64,000 nt of DNA from CAZCCV01 sp964497515. GTDB taxonomy: Bacteria > Armatimonadota > UBA5829 > DTLH01. The notes beneath the pieces are model-generated. The model saw only the letters and a program-made list of their open reading frames with translations. It did no database searches and was not told the DNA's origin. The DNA lies in assembly GCA_964497515.1 (NCBI GenBank), contig CAZCCV010000008.1, positions 1-64,000 on the forward strand, read 5' to 3'. This document shows, piece by piece, positions 25,515 to 33,668 of the stretch; the stretch's first letter is position 1; the number at the start of each line of letters is the position of its first letter. The position numbers and the translations under genes are program-made.

Positions 25515-28250
25515 ATGGAAAGCAAATGCAGTAATCCCAAAAACAAGCTGGTAGTAATAGACGGAAACAGCCTTCTGTATCGCGCGTTCTACGCAATGAG
25601 GCACTTGTCTACTTCAGATGGCCAACCCACAAATGCTGTTTTTGGGTTCACAATGATGCTTCTTCGCATACTGCAGGAAGAGCGGCCGGATGCTATCGCT
25701 GTGGCCTTCGATGCTCCTGCAAAGACGTTCCGGCACGAAGAGTACGGTGAGTACAAAGCACACCGCAAACCCACTCCAGATGAGCTCATAAGTCAGGCTC
25801 CCATCGCGAGGCAGATGGTGGAAGCTTTCAGCATTCCTATGATTGAGGTTCCCGGGTTCGAGGCCGATGACATAGTGGGCACAATCGCAAAGCAGGCGAG
25901 CGAACATGGATATCATACAATGATCGTCACTGGCGATCTCGATGCACTGCAGCTTGTTAGTGATTGTGTGAGAGTAATGGCTACGGTTAAAGGAGTAACT
26001 GACACTATCATATACGATCAACAGGCAGTCGAAGACAGATACGGAATCAAAGCCAGCGAGATGGTCGATTTTAAGGCGTTGAAGGGTGATGCTTCCGACA
26101 ATATTCCGGGCGTTGCAGGAGTAGGTGAAAAGACAGCGGCAAAGCTAGTGCGACAGTTCGGCAGCATAGAGAATATGATTCAGCATACAGATGAGATTGC
26201 TGATGCTAAACTGCGAGCGAAGATCGAGTCTGGCGCCGAACAAGCAGCGCTTTCAAGGATGCTGGCGACTATCGTAACCGATGTCCCGCTGCCATACTCT
26301 ATCGATGATCTCAAGGCAAAAGAACCTGATTACGACCGTATTCGAAGTGTGTTTCAAGAGCTCGAGTTCCGCACTCTGCTAAAACGCTTGCCAGAGACTG
26401 AGCAAGTCGATGAGCCTGTTGCAGAAGAACGGCCGAGAGCCGAACTCGGCAGCAGCCGCATCATAGAGTCTGCCGCCGATCTGGAAGGTCTGATCTCCCA
26501 CCTCAACTCCGTCGATGAATTCGCAGTTAGAACGCACACCACACAGGGAAAACCGACAGAAAGCGACCTCCTCGGGGTAGCATTTTCCACGGGAATCGAC
26601 TCTACAGCGTATGTTCGCATTGCGAGCTCTGGTGCTATAGGCGGGCTCTTTGACTGTGATGAAGGGTGTTTCACCGCTGATCTGGTTCAACTGAAAGATC
26701 TACTTGAGTCGCCAACCATCAAAAAGTGCGGGCATGATCTCAAAAGAGATTATGAGACGCTCAAGCTGCGAGGAGTGAAACTAGGCGGAATCAGTTTCGA
26801 CAGCATGCTGGCTGCATATATTCTGAACTCGGACAGAAGCGGATATTCAGTCGCCGATGTAGCCTTCGAGCAGCTCAGTTTGGAGATTCCTGTAGTCGAA
26901 AAGAAGAGCAAAAATCAGGGTAACGAGTGCCAGAATCCACAGGATGACATTCTCTGTGCTGAGACAGAGGCTGCTTGGAGGCTTGCTTCAGTCTTGAGGG
27001 AAAAGCTCGCTGTCGACGGTTTGCTGGAACTGTTGAACCGGGTTGAAATGCCACTCGTTTCGGTATTGGCAGAAATTGAGATGCAGGGTGTTGCTGTTGA
27101 CACTAACTATCTGCACGCGCTCTCCGTGCAACTGAACGACCGAATACGCGAAATTGAGCGCGTCATATATAATGAAGCAGGGCACGAGTTTAATATAGGT
27201 TCTCCCAAACAGCTTCAGACAGTGTTATTTGAGCAGATGCAGCTGCCGGCTGGCAGGAAGACCAAGCGAGGGTTTTCCACAGATGCCGACACGCTCGAAG
27301 CCCTTTCACTCGGATATCCAATTGTGGCTCAGGTGTTAAACTGGCGCGAGTTCTCCAAACTAAAATCCACCTATGCCGATGCGCTGCCGAGACTGATAGA
27401 CTCACGAACAGGCCGGATACACACTTCACTTAATCAGGCTGTAACAACCACTGGCAGGCTGTCGTCCAGCGAGCCAAATCTGCAGAATATTCCGATAAGA
27501 ACGGAGATAGGGCGAGAGATCCGCAAGGCATTCATTGCTTCTAAGGGCAATGTGTTGGTCTCAGCAGACTATTCGCAGATCGAACTGAGGGTACTTGCAC
27601 ACGTCACCAACGATACCGAACTCGTGCGAGCGTTCGAAAGCAGCGAAGATATCCATACACGCACCGCTTCTACATTATACGATGTCTCGGAAAGTGAAGT
27701 CACCCCAGATATGCGCAGAGCCGCTAAGACGGTCAATTTTGCGGTCATTTATGGTATGAGTGATTTCGGCTTGGCTAAAGAGCTTGGGATCACAAATCGT
27801 GAAGCGCACGAGTTCATCGAGCGTTACTTTGCAAGGTTTCCTGGAGTGCGACGCTACACCGACGAAACACTCGAATACGCACGTCAGAATGGTTATGTTG
27901 TTACTCCTCTTGGCCGTCGGCGTTATGTTCCGGAGATACACAGTGGCAACAGGAATTTCCGAATGTTCGCAGAGCGTGCTGCCGTAAACATGCCGATTCA
28001 GGGAGCCGCTGCAGATATGATGAAACTGGCCATGATTGCGGTTCATCAAGCGATTGAAGAGCGTGCAATGAAGACCCGAATGGTGCTGCAGGTGCACGAC
28101 GAACTGGTTTTTGAAACACCTCCCGACGAGTTGTCGGAACTCGTTCCTCTTGTTAAGCAATTGATGGAAACAGTAGTGCCTCTGTCGGTTCCTGTCGTGG
28201 CTGAAGTTAAGAAAGGACAGAACTGGGCCGAAATGGAGCCAATCCCTTGA
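25515..28250 (+). CDS. polA: DNA polymerase I
   Basis: Repair and Okazaki-fragment polymerase of 911 residues. Order: 5'-3' exonuclease (about 10-290), a degenerate 3'-5' exonuclease domain (about 310-490), and the family A polymerase. Polymerase motifs are intact: motif A DYSQIELR from D685, motif B around KTVNFAVIYG, and motif C HDE at 861-863. In the proofreading domain the DxE of exo motif I is replaced by R339-T-H341, so this domain should be inactive, as in Taq and Bst enzymes. ATG at 25515 has AAGGA six bases upstream. A promoter for rpsA overlaps the stop. Confidence 0.96.
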   Translation: MESKCSNPKNKLVVIDGNSLLYRAFYAMRHLSTSDGQPTNAVFGFTMMLLRILQEERPDAIAVAFDAPAKTFRHEEYGEYKAHRKPTPDELISQAPIARQMVEAFSIPMIEVPGFEADDIVGTIAKQASEHGYHTMIVTGDLDALQLVSDCVRVMATVKGVTDTIIYDQQAVEDRYGIKASEMVDFKALKGDASDNIPGVAGVGEKTAAKLVRQFGSIENMIQHTDEIADAKLRAKIESGAEQAALSRMLATIVTDVPLPYSIDDLKAKEPDYDRIRSVFQELEFRTLLKRLPETEQVDEPVAEERPRAELGSSRIIESAADLEGLISHLNSVDEFAVRTHTTQGKPTESDLLGVAFSTGIDSTAYVRIASSGAIGGLFDCDEGCFTADLVQLKDLLESPTIKKCGHDLKRDYETLKLRGVKLGGISFDSMLAAYILNSDRSGYSVADVAFEQLSLEIPVVEKKSKNQGNECQNPQDDILCAETEAAWRLASVLREKLAVDGLLELLNRVEMPLVSVLAEIEMQGVAVDTNYLHALSVQLNDRIREIERVIYNEAGHEFNIGSPKQLQTVLFEQMQLPAGRKTKRGFSTDADTLEALSLGYPIVAQVLNWREFSKLKSTYADALPRLIDSRTGRIHTSLNQAVTTTGRLSSSEPNLQNIPIRTEIGREIRKAFIASKGNVLVSADYSQIELRVLAHVTNDTELVRAFESSEDIHTRTASTLYDVSESEVTPDMRRAAKTVNFAVIYGMSDFGLAKELGITNREAHEFIERYFARFPGVRRYTDETLEYARQNGYVVTPLGRRRYVPEIHSGNRNFRMFAERAAVNMPIQGAAADMMKLAMIAVHQAIEERAMKTRMVLQVHDELVFETPPDELSELVPLVKQLMETVVPLSVPVVAEVKKGQNWAEMEPIP

Positions 28251-28275
28251 CGTAGATTCAGTATAGGGTTATCAT
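28247..28275 (+). promoter_or_regulatory. Promoter of rpsA overlapping the polA stop
   Basis: -35 TTGACG (28247-28252), 17-base spacer, -10 TATCAT (28270-28275). The predicted start near 28282 gives rpsA a leader of about 260 bases. Confidence 0.6.
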
Positions 28276-28281
28276 AACTTA

Positions 28282-28543
28282 AGTGTTTTAGCAATCTCTG
28301 TGCGACACGCACGCTCCTGGCGTTGTTGAGGAGCCGAAGGGATCGATTCAGGCAACGCCGAGATGCCGGGTTGAGCGGTAATCAACTTGTGACATCCCTG
28401 GGACCTTTGGCAGCAACAGCGAGCTGTCGAAGATAGATTGTATTAACGAAGGCGTTGCCGCGGCTTTCGAACGACAAGTATGTTGGGGCCGGTGGATAGA
28501 GCAGCCTGCCGGGTGTGAACCCACGAGAGGAGTATCTTGACAG
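28282..28543 (+). promoter_or_regulatory. Long structured leader of rpsA
   Basis: About 260 bases without a credible gene. One clear long-range stem is GGCGTTG (28319-28325) with CAACGCC (28353-28359). A second, GGGT-GTGA-ACCC (28511-28522), has a GNRA tetraloop and lies just before the AGAGGAG ribosome binding site (28526-28532). S1 autogenously represses its own mRNA through a structured leader in E. coli; a similar role is inferred here. I could not match it to a riboswitch class I know. Confidence 0.45.
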
Positions 28544-30349
28544 ATGTTGGACGAGATTAACAACGGACAAACAGAAACCACCGCCAGTGAGTGGTCGGGG
28601 ACGCCGTTCCAGGGTCGGAATGAACCTGAAGAGAAGCCGACAGAGGCAGCCGGCGAGGAGCAGGTGCAGGAGACATCGGAGCCTGCAGCAGAACCCACGC
28701 CTCAGCAATCCAACCAGGGAGCGAGTCAGCAGATCGACTATTCGAGGACCTTCCTAGAGCTTTCTGAAGGCGACGTGGTCAACGGAGTCGTCGTTCACAT
28801 CGACAGAGAAGGTGTTCTGGTCGACGTTGGCACAAAATCCGAAGGAATTGTGCGCCCGAACGAGCTTTCAAGGCAGTCCGGCGTGAATCCTGAGGATATC
28901 GTGCAGGTCGGCGACAAGATCGACGTTTATGTTATGCAGTCGGAGAACCAGGAAGGCGGACTCGTGCTTTCGAAGAAGCGTGCAGATTTCGAGCGCGCTT
29001 GGGAGAAAGTGGAAGAGATGCACCAGAACGGCAAGTTCCTGTCGGCTATGGTCACAGACCGGGTCAAGGGTGGACTTGTCGTAGATCTGGGTATCCGTGG
29101 GTTTGTCCCTGCTTCCCACGTTGGTAGCGGGAAGATAAAGAACCTGGATAAGTATGTCGGTCAATCGATTCCTCTCAAGGTCATCGAAGTCGATCGAGAG
29201 CGCCGCAAGGTTGTTCTCTCAAACAGGCTGGCTGTGGAAGACGAGCGTGAGAAGCAGAGGGCAGAGACTCTTTCTAGTATCGCCGAAGGACAGATTCGCG
29301 ATGGTATAGTGCGCAGAATCACCGATTACGGTGCCTTTGTAGACCTTGGTGGTATCGATGGTCTGCTGCACATTTCTGAGATGTCCTGGACCAGGATCAA
29401 GCATCCCTCTGATGCAGTCAAGCAGGGCGACAAGATCCAGGTTATGATTCTTAAGCTGAATCTGGAGCAGGGAAAAGTCTCTCTTGGTCTTCGTCAGATT
29501 CTTCCCGACCCGTGGGCAGAGGTCCAGCACAAGTATCACGTCGGAGAGATCATCAAGGGATCCATCTCGCGATTGGTTCCGTTCGGCGCGTTTGTTCAGG
29601 TCGAGGGTGGTATCGAGGGCATTATCCCGAATTCCGAGTTGGCGATTCGAAGAGTCAACAAGCCGGAGGATGTAGTATCTGTCGGCCAGGAAATTGAGGT
29701 CAAGGTCATCGATATGAGGCCGGAAGAACGCAGAATGACGCTCTCGCTCCGCCAGCTTCTACCGCAGCCCGAGCGTGCTGCTAGAGAGCCAAGAGAGCCG
29801 CGTGAAGGCAACTATCAGAGCTACGGCCGCGAAGAGCAGCGGACGACTATCGGCGATCTCGTGGGCGATATGATTCGCGAAGCCAGAGTCGGACGACGTG
29901 AGCGCAAGCGCAAAGAGCGTCAGGCAGTCGAGGAGTACGAGGAGACTCACGAGGATGTAGAGGTTCCGATGTTCAACGAGCCTGCAGCCGCCGTAGAGGC
30001 TGCTCCTGCGGAGGCTGAGGCAACTGCTGAGGTTGAGGATGTTGCACCGGTAGTCGAAGAGCCTGCTGCTGAAGTGGTTGAACCTACGGCAGAGCCTGTC
30101 GAAGAGCCGGTTGCAGAGCAGGAAGCTGCTCCAGCGGAGGCTGAGGCAACTCCTGACGTTGAGGATGATGCGCCGGCAGTCGAAGAGCCTGTTGCTGAAG
30201 TAGTTGAGCCTACGGCAGAGCCTGTCGAAGAGCCGGTTATAGAGCAGGAAGCTGCTCCAGTGGAGGCTGAACCTGAGGTGCAGGAAGATGCAGCTCCGGA
30301 GGCTGAAGCGGAAGCTGAGGCTCCTGCCGAGGAGAAGGCTGAAGAGTAA
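28544..30349 (+). CDS. rpsA: Ribosomal protein S1 with acidic repeat tail
   Basis: RNA-binding protein that helps mRNA onto the 30S subunit. 601 residues: an acidic low-complexity N-terminus (1-65), four S1 OB-fold domains (about 66-135, 150-225, 243-318 and 328-405), a basic linker rich in Arg/Lys, then a C-terminal tail of about 140 residues made of Ala, Glu, Pro and Val. Four S1 domains is the arrangement seen in many non-proteobacterial S1 proteins. The last domains have the GAFV strand typical of RNA-binding S1 folds. ATG at 28544 is 11 bases from AGAGGAG; TTG at 28547 is an alternative. A strong terminator follows. Confidence 0.92.
   Translation: MLDEINNGQTETTASEWSGTPFQGRNEPEEKPTEAAGEEQVQETSEPAAEPTPQQSNQGASQQIDYSRTFLELSEGDVVNGVVVHIDREGVLVDVGTKSEGIVRPNELSRQSGVNPEDIVQVGDKIDVYVMQSENQEGGLVLSKKRADFERAWEKVEEMHQNGKFLSAMVTDRVKGGLVVDLGIRGFVPASHVGSGKIKNLDKYVGQSIPLKVIEVDRERRKVVLSNRLAVEDEREKQRAETLSSIAEGQIRDGIVRRITDYGAFVDLGGIDGLLHISEMSWTRIKHPSDAVKQGDKIQVMILKLNLEQGKVSLGLRQILPDPWAEVQHKYHVGEIIKGSISRLVPFGAFVQVEGGIEGIIPNSELAIRRVNKPEDVVSVGQEIEVKVIDMRPEERRMTLSLRQLLPQPERAAREPREPREGNYQSYGREEQRTTIGDLVGDMIREARVGRRERKRKERQAVEEYEETHEDVEVPMFNEPAAAVEAAPAEAEATAEVEDVAPVVEEPAAEVVEPTAEPVEEPVAEQEAAPAEAEATPDVEDDAPAVEEPVAEVVEPTAEPVEEPVIEQEAAPVEAEPEVQEDAAPEAEAEAEAPAEEKAEE
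29999..30280 (+). repeat. 126-base coding tandem repeats in the S1 tail
   Basis: Two full 126-base units (29999-30124 and 30125-30250) and a partial third encode 42-residue repeats beginning AAPxEAEA and ending EQE. They start at residue 486. The units differ at only a few codons, which indicates recent expansion or gene conversion. The segment is strongly acidic and probably disordered. Confidence 0.85.
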
Positions 30350-30375
30350 TTAGCGACATCCGTCGTTCATTTGAT

Positions 30376-30412
30376 AGCCGTGCAGGTGGCAGGTTCACCT
30401 GCACGGCTTTTG
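30376..30412 (+). terminator. Intrinsic terminator of rpsA
   Basis: A perfect 13-bp stem (30376-30388 with 30396-30408) around a seven-base loop, with a run of T at its end. It sits 27 bases beyond the rpsA stop. Confidence 0.9.
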
Positions 30413-30481
30413 CACAACCTGTGTTCTGATGATCCTGCCTTTGCTGCACAGGTCCGAGTCCGGCAACAACGTGACAGGCTC

Positions 30482-30510
30482 TTGTCCACGGCTGAGTTTT
30501 CCGGTATCCT
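30482..30510 (+). promoter_or_regulatory. Probable coaE promoter giving a very short leader
   Basis: TTGTCC (30482-30487), 17-base spacer, TATCCT (30505-30510). The predicted start near 30517 is about seven bases before the coaE ATG, and no Shine-Dalgarno sequence is seen. Confidence 0.5.
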
Positions 30511-30523
30511 AAACCAAGCGACT

Positions 30524-31138
30524 ATGGGTATTGTGCTGGGAATAACTGGTGGTGTAGCCACCGGCAAATCAACTGTTACGGCGATGTTCGCTGAGCTTGG
30601 GGCAGAGACTGTTTCTGCCGATGATATTGCTCGCGAAGTGCTCGCCCCCGACACACCGGGAGCAGACGAAGTGACAAAGCACTTCGGACGCGGGATACTT
30701 AATGATGATGGAAGCATCAATCGTTCTAAACTGGCTGCTCTGGTGTTTCAAAACTCTGCCGACCTCGAGACTCTCAATTCCATTACTCATCCAAAGATTA
30801 TCGCTGCAGTAGAAGACCGTATTCAAGTGTTTCGAAAAACGTCCGGCTCGGGGGATATTCTGGCTGCAGAGATTCCATTGCTCTTCGAGTGTGGGCTCGA
30901 GTCAATGGTCGACGAAGTCGTGGTCACGGTAGCGGAACAAGAGGCGCAAATCAATCGTCTGACAACAAGAGGTTTGACAGTAGATGAGGCCAATAGCCGC
31001 ATCGCTGCGCAAATACCTATCGCTCAGAAAGAAGCTCGTGCAGACCAGGTCATACGAACGGATACGACTCTCGACGACACCAGACAACAAGTGAAGTGCG
31101 TGTGGGAGCAGTTGAGAAATCTCCATCGAAAGGGGTGA
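30524..31138 (+). CDS. coaE: Dephospho-CoA kinase
   Basis: Phosphorylates the ribose 3'-hydroxyl of dephospho-CoA, the last step of coenzyme A synthesis. 204 residues, the usual length. P-loop GGVATGKST near the N-terminus, DDIAREV substrate aspartate region, and the EIPLLFE segment are characteristic. The ATG at 30524 places the P-loop at residue 9 as in the family; the open frame upstream lacks homology. It appears to be a monocistronic gene between the rpsA terminator and a long non-coding leader. Confidence 0.93.
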   Translation: MGIVLGITGGVATGKSTVTAMFAELGAETVSADDIAREVLAPDTPGADEVTKHFGRGILNDDGSINRSKLAALVFQNSADLETLNSITHPKIIAAVEDRIQVFRKTSGSGDILAAEIPLLFECGLESMVDEVVVTVAEQEAQINRLTTRGLTVDEANSRIAAQIPIAQKEARADQVIRTDTTLDDTRQQVKCVWEQLRNLHRKG

Positions 31139-31773
31139 TTCGGCTCTGTTGCCATATGCAGTCAGAGTCGAGTGTTTCACTACTTAGCCATTAGAGAGAC
31201 GTCATAAAGAGGATTGCTGAGATTGCTCCAAAGTGCAGGAGTTGATCGTAACGAGACTTGCCCACGTTTTGCCACCACAATCAATGCATTAGCGGTTGTA
31301 TCTTTAATGTAGAGGTTGTTGGGCGATTGCCTGTTATTTTTGCTTGCTTGATTCTCAGCAGTTGTGTTATATTGGAGCCAACTGAGCTTCTCACAATGTG
31401 TTCATCTTACAGCCCGTAGAAGATTAGCGGGTTGACCCATACAACTGGCCCAGGTATTGTGCCTGCGGCAGATCAATACCGTGTACGCTCAGCCAACGCG
31501 AATATATGAGCTGTGTTCTATATTAGCGAGTTGGTTGTCTGCCTCAGTTGTGATGGAGCTTGAGTTACTGGCAAGCGGTTGGCTGTGAGAAGTCCAACTG
31601 ATTAGTATGTTTAATGTCGATGTGTCCGGTGCGGCATTGCCTTAACCGGAGATATATCGAATTAATGAGGTGCTCGCCACCGGCGACGGTCAGGTTTTCT
31701 ATCGACAGTGTTCCTGAGGGTGGCCAGGTAGCTGTCGAGAACCATAGATTAGATTCTGGGGAGGACGTTTTCG
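31139..31773 (+). promoter_or_regulatory. 635-base intergenic region with promoter and long leader of the CsgG-like gene
   Basis: A promoter with -35 TTGCTT (31344-31349), 18-base spacer and extended -10 TGT-TATATT (31368-31373) is present; transcription would begin near 31380, leaving a leader of nearly 400 bases. A local hairpin TCCGGT/ACCGGA (31625-31650) with an inner GGC/GCC pair is visible, and AGTTGG near 31530 can pair with CCAACT near 31595. A 63-codon frame at 31614-31805 overlaps the next gene and has no recognisable content. The rest shows nothing I can name. Confidence 0.5.
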
Positions 31774-33552
31774 TTGAGTCTGAGAAAGCACGAGAGGCTA
31801 TATAAGCTTGTGTCTTGTGCCACGCTTTTTGGTTTCATTCTGCCGCTTTTGGCAGGTCTTGGAACACCAAAGCGTGCCGAAGCACAAGTTGCGGCGCCGA
31901 TGCCGGTTGGCGTGGTCGAGTTCCTGAACGATTCTAATGTGCAGGGCACAATGCTTGCACGGCTAGCGACCGACGCTGTAGTTATCGAACTGAGCAAGTC
32001 GGACAGGTTCGATGTGGTAACTAGGGCGCAGATCGATGCGCGTATGAAAGATCTGAACATCGCCCCGCCGCTGAATGCAACCGAGCGATCTCGTTTGGGC
32101 GAGGCACTCGCTGTCGAGGCTATGATTGATGGCAACATCAAAGACGTTGAGATCCGTGGCTCTGGTTCAGCCAGAAAAGCCACTGTGACGCTGGTTGTGA
32201 GAATGATCGACCAGGCGTCTGGTGAAGTGATCAACGGTGCCATCCAGACCGGACAGAGTATTGTAAGAGTTGGTGGAGAAGTCGATGACGATAAGTTGAT
32301 CTCCGAAGCCATCAACAACGCTGCTTACCAGGCAGTGAAGACGATGATCGACTATATCATCCCCGAAGCCACTGTTCAGAATACTATCAGAACCAACGAA
32401 GTCATGCTGAATAAGGGTGCCAGAGATGGTATCCGCACTGGCATGAAGATGATAGTCACCCGAGATCGTGAGATCATCGGCAAGGTCAGCGTTCAGCACG
32501 TTGATCCGAACAACTCGATTGCTGCAGTGGTATCGCAGACTCGCGGCATATCGCCGGAAGACAAGGCGAGAGCGGTATTTGATATGCCTGGACTTGGTTC
32601 GGTGGCAGATGATCCCGGATCAAAGACAGGGCAGAAGAGCTCCGTTCGCAAGGCCGGAGGCTCATTCATTAAGAGCCTCAGCAAGGTCGTCGTTCCTGTG
32701 CTCGTAGCTGCGTTCGTGGGTGGTATGTATCACTCCGGCACTGCAGAGAAGGTTGGTGCCGTAACGGCCGAGGCCGGTCTCTCAGGCTATGACCTTCCCA
32801 CAGAGAGTGGTGGGCCAGGAGTCAGAATCCGGTGGAACCCAAACAAATTGGGCAAGGGCCTCAATGTGGTCGAGTACCACATCTGGCGCAACGATTTTTC
32901 AAAGCCGGTTCTGGTAGGACTGCCGACCGATGGCGAAGTCTTCGACGATGGACTGGAGAGAGACATAAGTATACGGACGCCCGAGGTCAATGACGGGCAA
33001 CCCGATGGACTAAACTCAGAATCAGTCAGCGTACCAGCGATAAGCACAGGAAAACCGCTGAAGTATTACGTTTCTGCTGTTTATTCGGTTGTTGGAAAAG
33101 AAAGCATACTCTATTACGAGACAGTGCGACAGCCTACTGGGCAAGTGACGCCTATTGCGCAGATCCCGATTTCGGGTATGCGGGGTCCACTTACCGGCAG
33201 CCAGCAGAATCTGCATAAGGTCACATTTGAGTGGTTGTCGAAGCGTGGTGCAGATACCTATATAGTTGAGGCATCTACCGATCCCACGTTCCGAAATCCT
33301 GAGTTTGTGAGCCGACCCATTAGTTTCAGTTCAGTTGAGGGTCAGCTGGTCAGACTTGAAGTCACTACATCGCTATACAACTTGTTCCAGATGCTGCCGA
33401 GCGAGCAGCCTATCTGGTGGCGAGTCGGAGCCAGGGCATCTACAGATAGTCCGGGTCCGATACCTGCCAACGGCAGAGAGAATATGCGGTACATTTACAG
33501 TGAAATTAATCACTTCTATCCGGTCGAGATGCCCCCGGTACCGCCGGGTTAG
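31774..33552 (+). CDS. Exported CsgG-like protein with internal membrane segment and C-terminal Ig-like region
   Basis: 592 residues. Signal peptide with cleavage near residue 37 (AEAQ). Residues about 42-200 resemble the CsgG/FlgT/LpoB-type periplasmic fold (GVVEFLND, a VVTRAQID helix, EAMIDGNIKDV). A second small beta domain (about 208-262, KGARDGIRTGMKMIV) recalls the C-terminal part of FlgT. A hydrophobic segment at about 305-322 could be a second membrane span. The last ~270 residues look like two Ig/fibronectin-type folds. The TTG at 31774 has GGGAGG nine bases upstream. It opens a run of six exported-protein genes, and the gene at 48869 is a shorter relative. CsgG itself forms an outer-membrane export pore; pore formation here is not shown. 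Confidence 0.6.
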   Translation: MSLRKHERLYKLVSCATLFGFILPLLAGLGTPKRAEAQVAAPMPVGVVEFLNDSNVQGTMLARLATDAVVIELSKSDRFDVVTRAQIDARMKDLNIAPPLNATERSRLGEALAVEAMIDGNIKDVEIRGSGSARKATVTLVVRMIDQASGEVINGAIQTGQSIVRVGGEVDDDKLISEAINNAAYQAVKTMIDYIIPEATVQNTIRTNEVMLNKGARDGIRTGMKMIVTRDREIIGKVSVQHVDPNNSIAAVVSQTRGISPEDKARAVFDMPGLGSVADDPGSKTGQKSSVRKAGGSFIKSLSKVVVPVLVAAFVGGMYHSGTAEKVGAVTAEAGLSGYDLPTESGGPGVRIRWNPNKLGKGLNVVEYHIWRNDFSKPVLVGLPTDGEVFDDGLERDISIRTPEVNDGQPDGLNSESVSVPAISTGKPLKYYVSAVYSVVGKESILYYETVRQPTGQVTPIAQIPISGMRGPLTGSQQNLHKVTFEWLSKRGADTYIVEASTDPTFRNPEFVSRPISFSSVEGQLVRLEVTTSLYNLFQMLPSEQPIWWRVGARASTDSPGPIPANGRENMRYIYSEINHFYPVEMPPVPPG

Positions 33553-33571
33553 TTTCAGGGCTTTTTATCGA

Positions 33572-33624
33572 GGCCGCACCGCCCTCCCCGATGTGCCATT
33601 ATTTGGTTAACTGGGCGGGCGGCC
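33572..33624 (+). terminator. GC-rich hairpin between the CsgG-like and protease genes
   Basis: GGCCGCaCCGCCC (33572-33584) pairs with GGGCGGGCGGCC (33613-33624) with one bulge and a 28-base loop. No T run follows, so it may reduce read-through or stabilise a 3' end rather than terminate fully. Confidence 0.45.
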
Positions 33625-33668
33625 TGCCCCGTTGAAGCGGGTCGCGACGACAGGAGGTACGGGAGAAA

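Noticed and set aside
28282..28543. Cobalamin, SAM, c-di-GMP or fluoride riboswitch in the rpsA leader
   Set aside because: None of the conserved cores of those classes could be found on reading; only generic stems are present.
29999..30280. CRISPR array or mobile element in the repeated stretch
   Set aside because: The repeats are in-frame, 126 bases long and continuous with the S1 coding sequence, without spacers or inverted ends.
31614..31805. 63-codon open frame with a PEGA-like phrase (SVPEGGQVAVENH)
   Set aside because: It lacks a binding site, overlaps the CsgG-like start in another frame and is too short to judge; the resemblance is probably chance.
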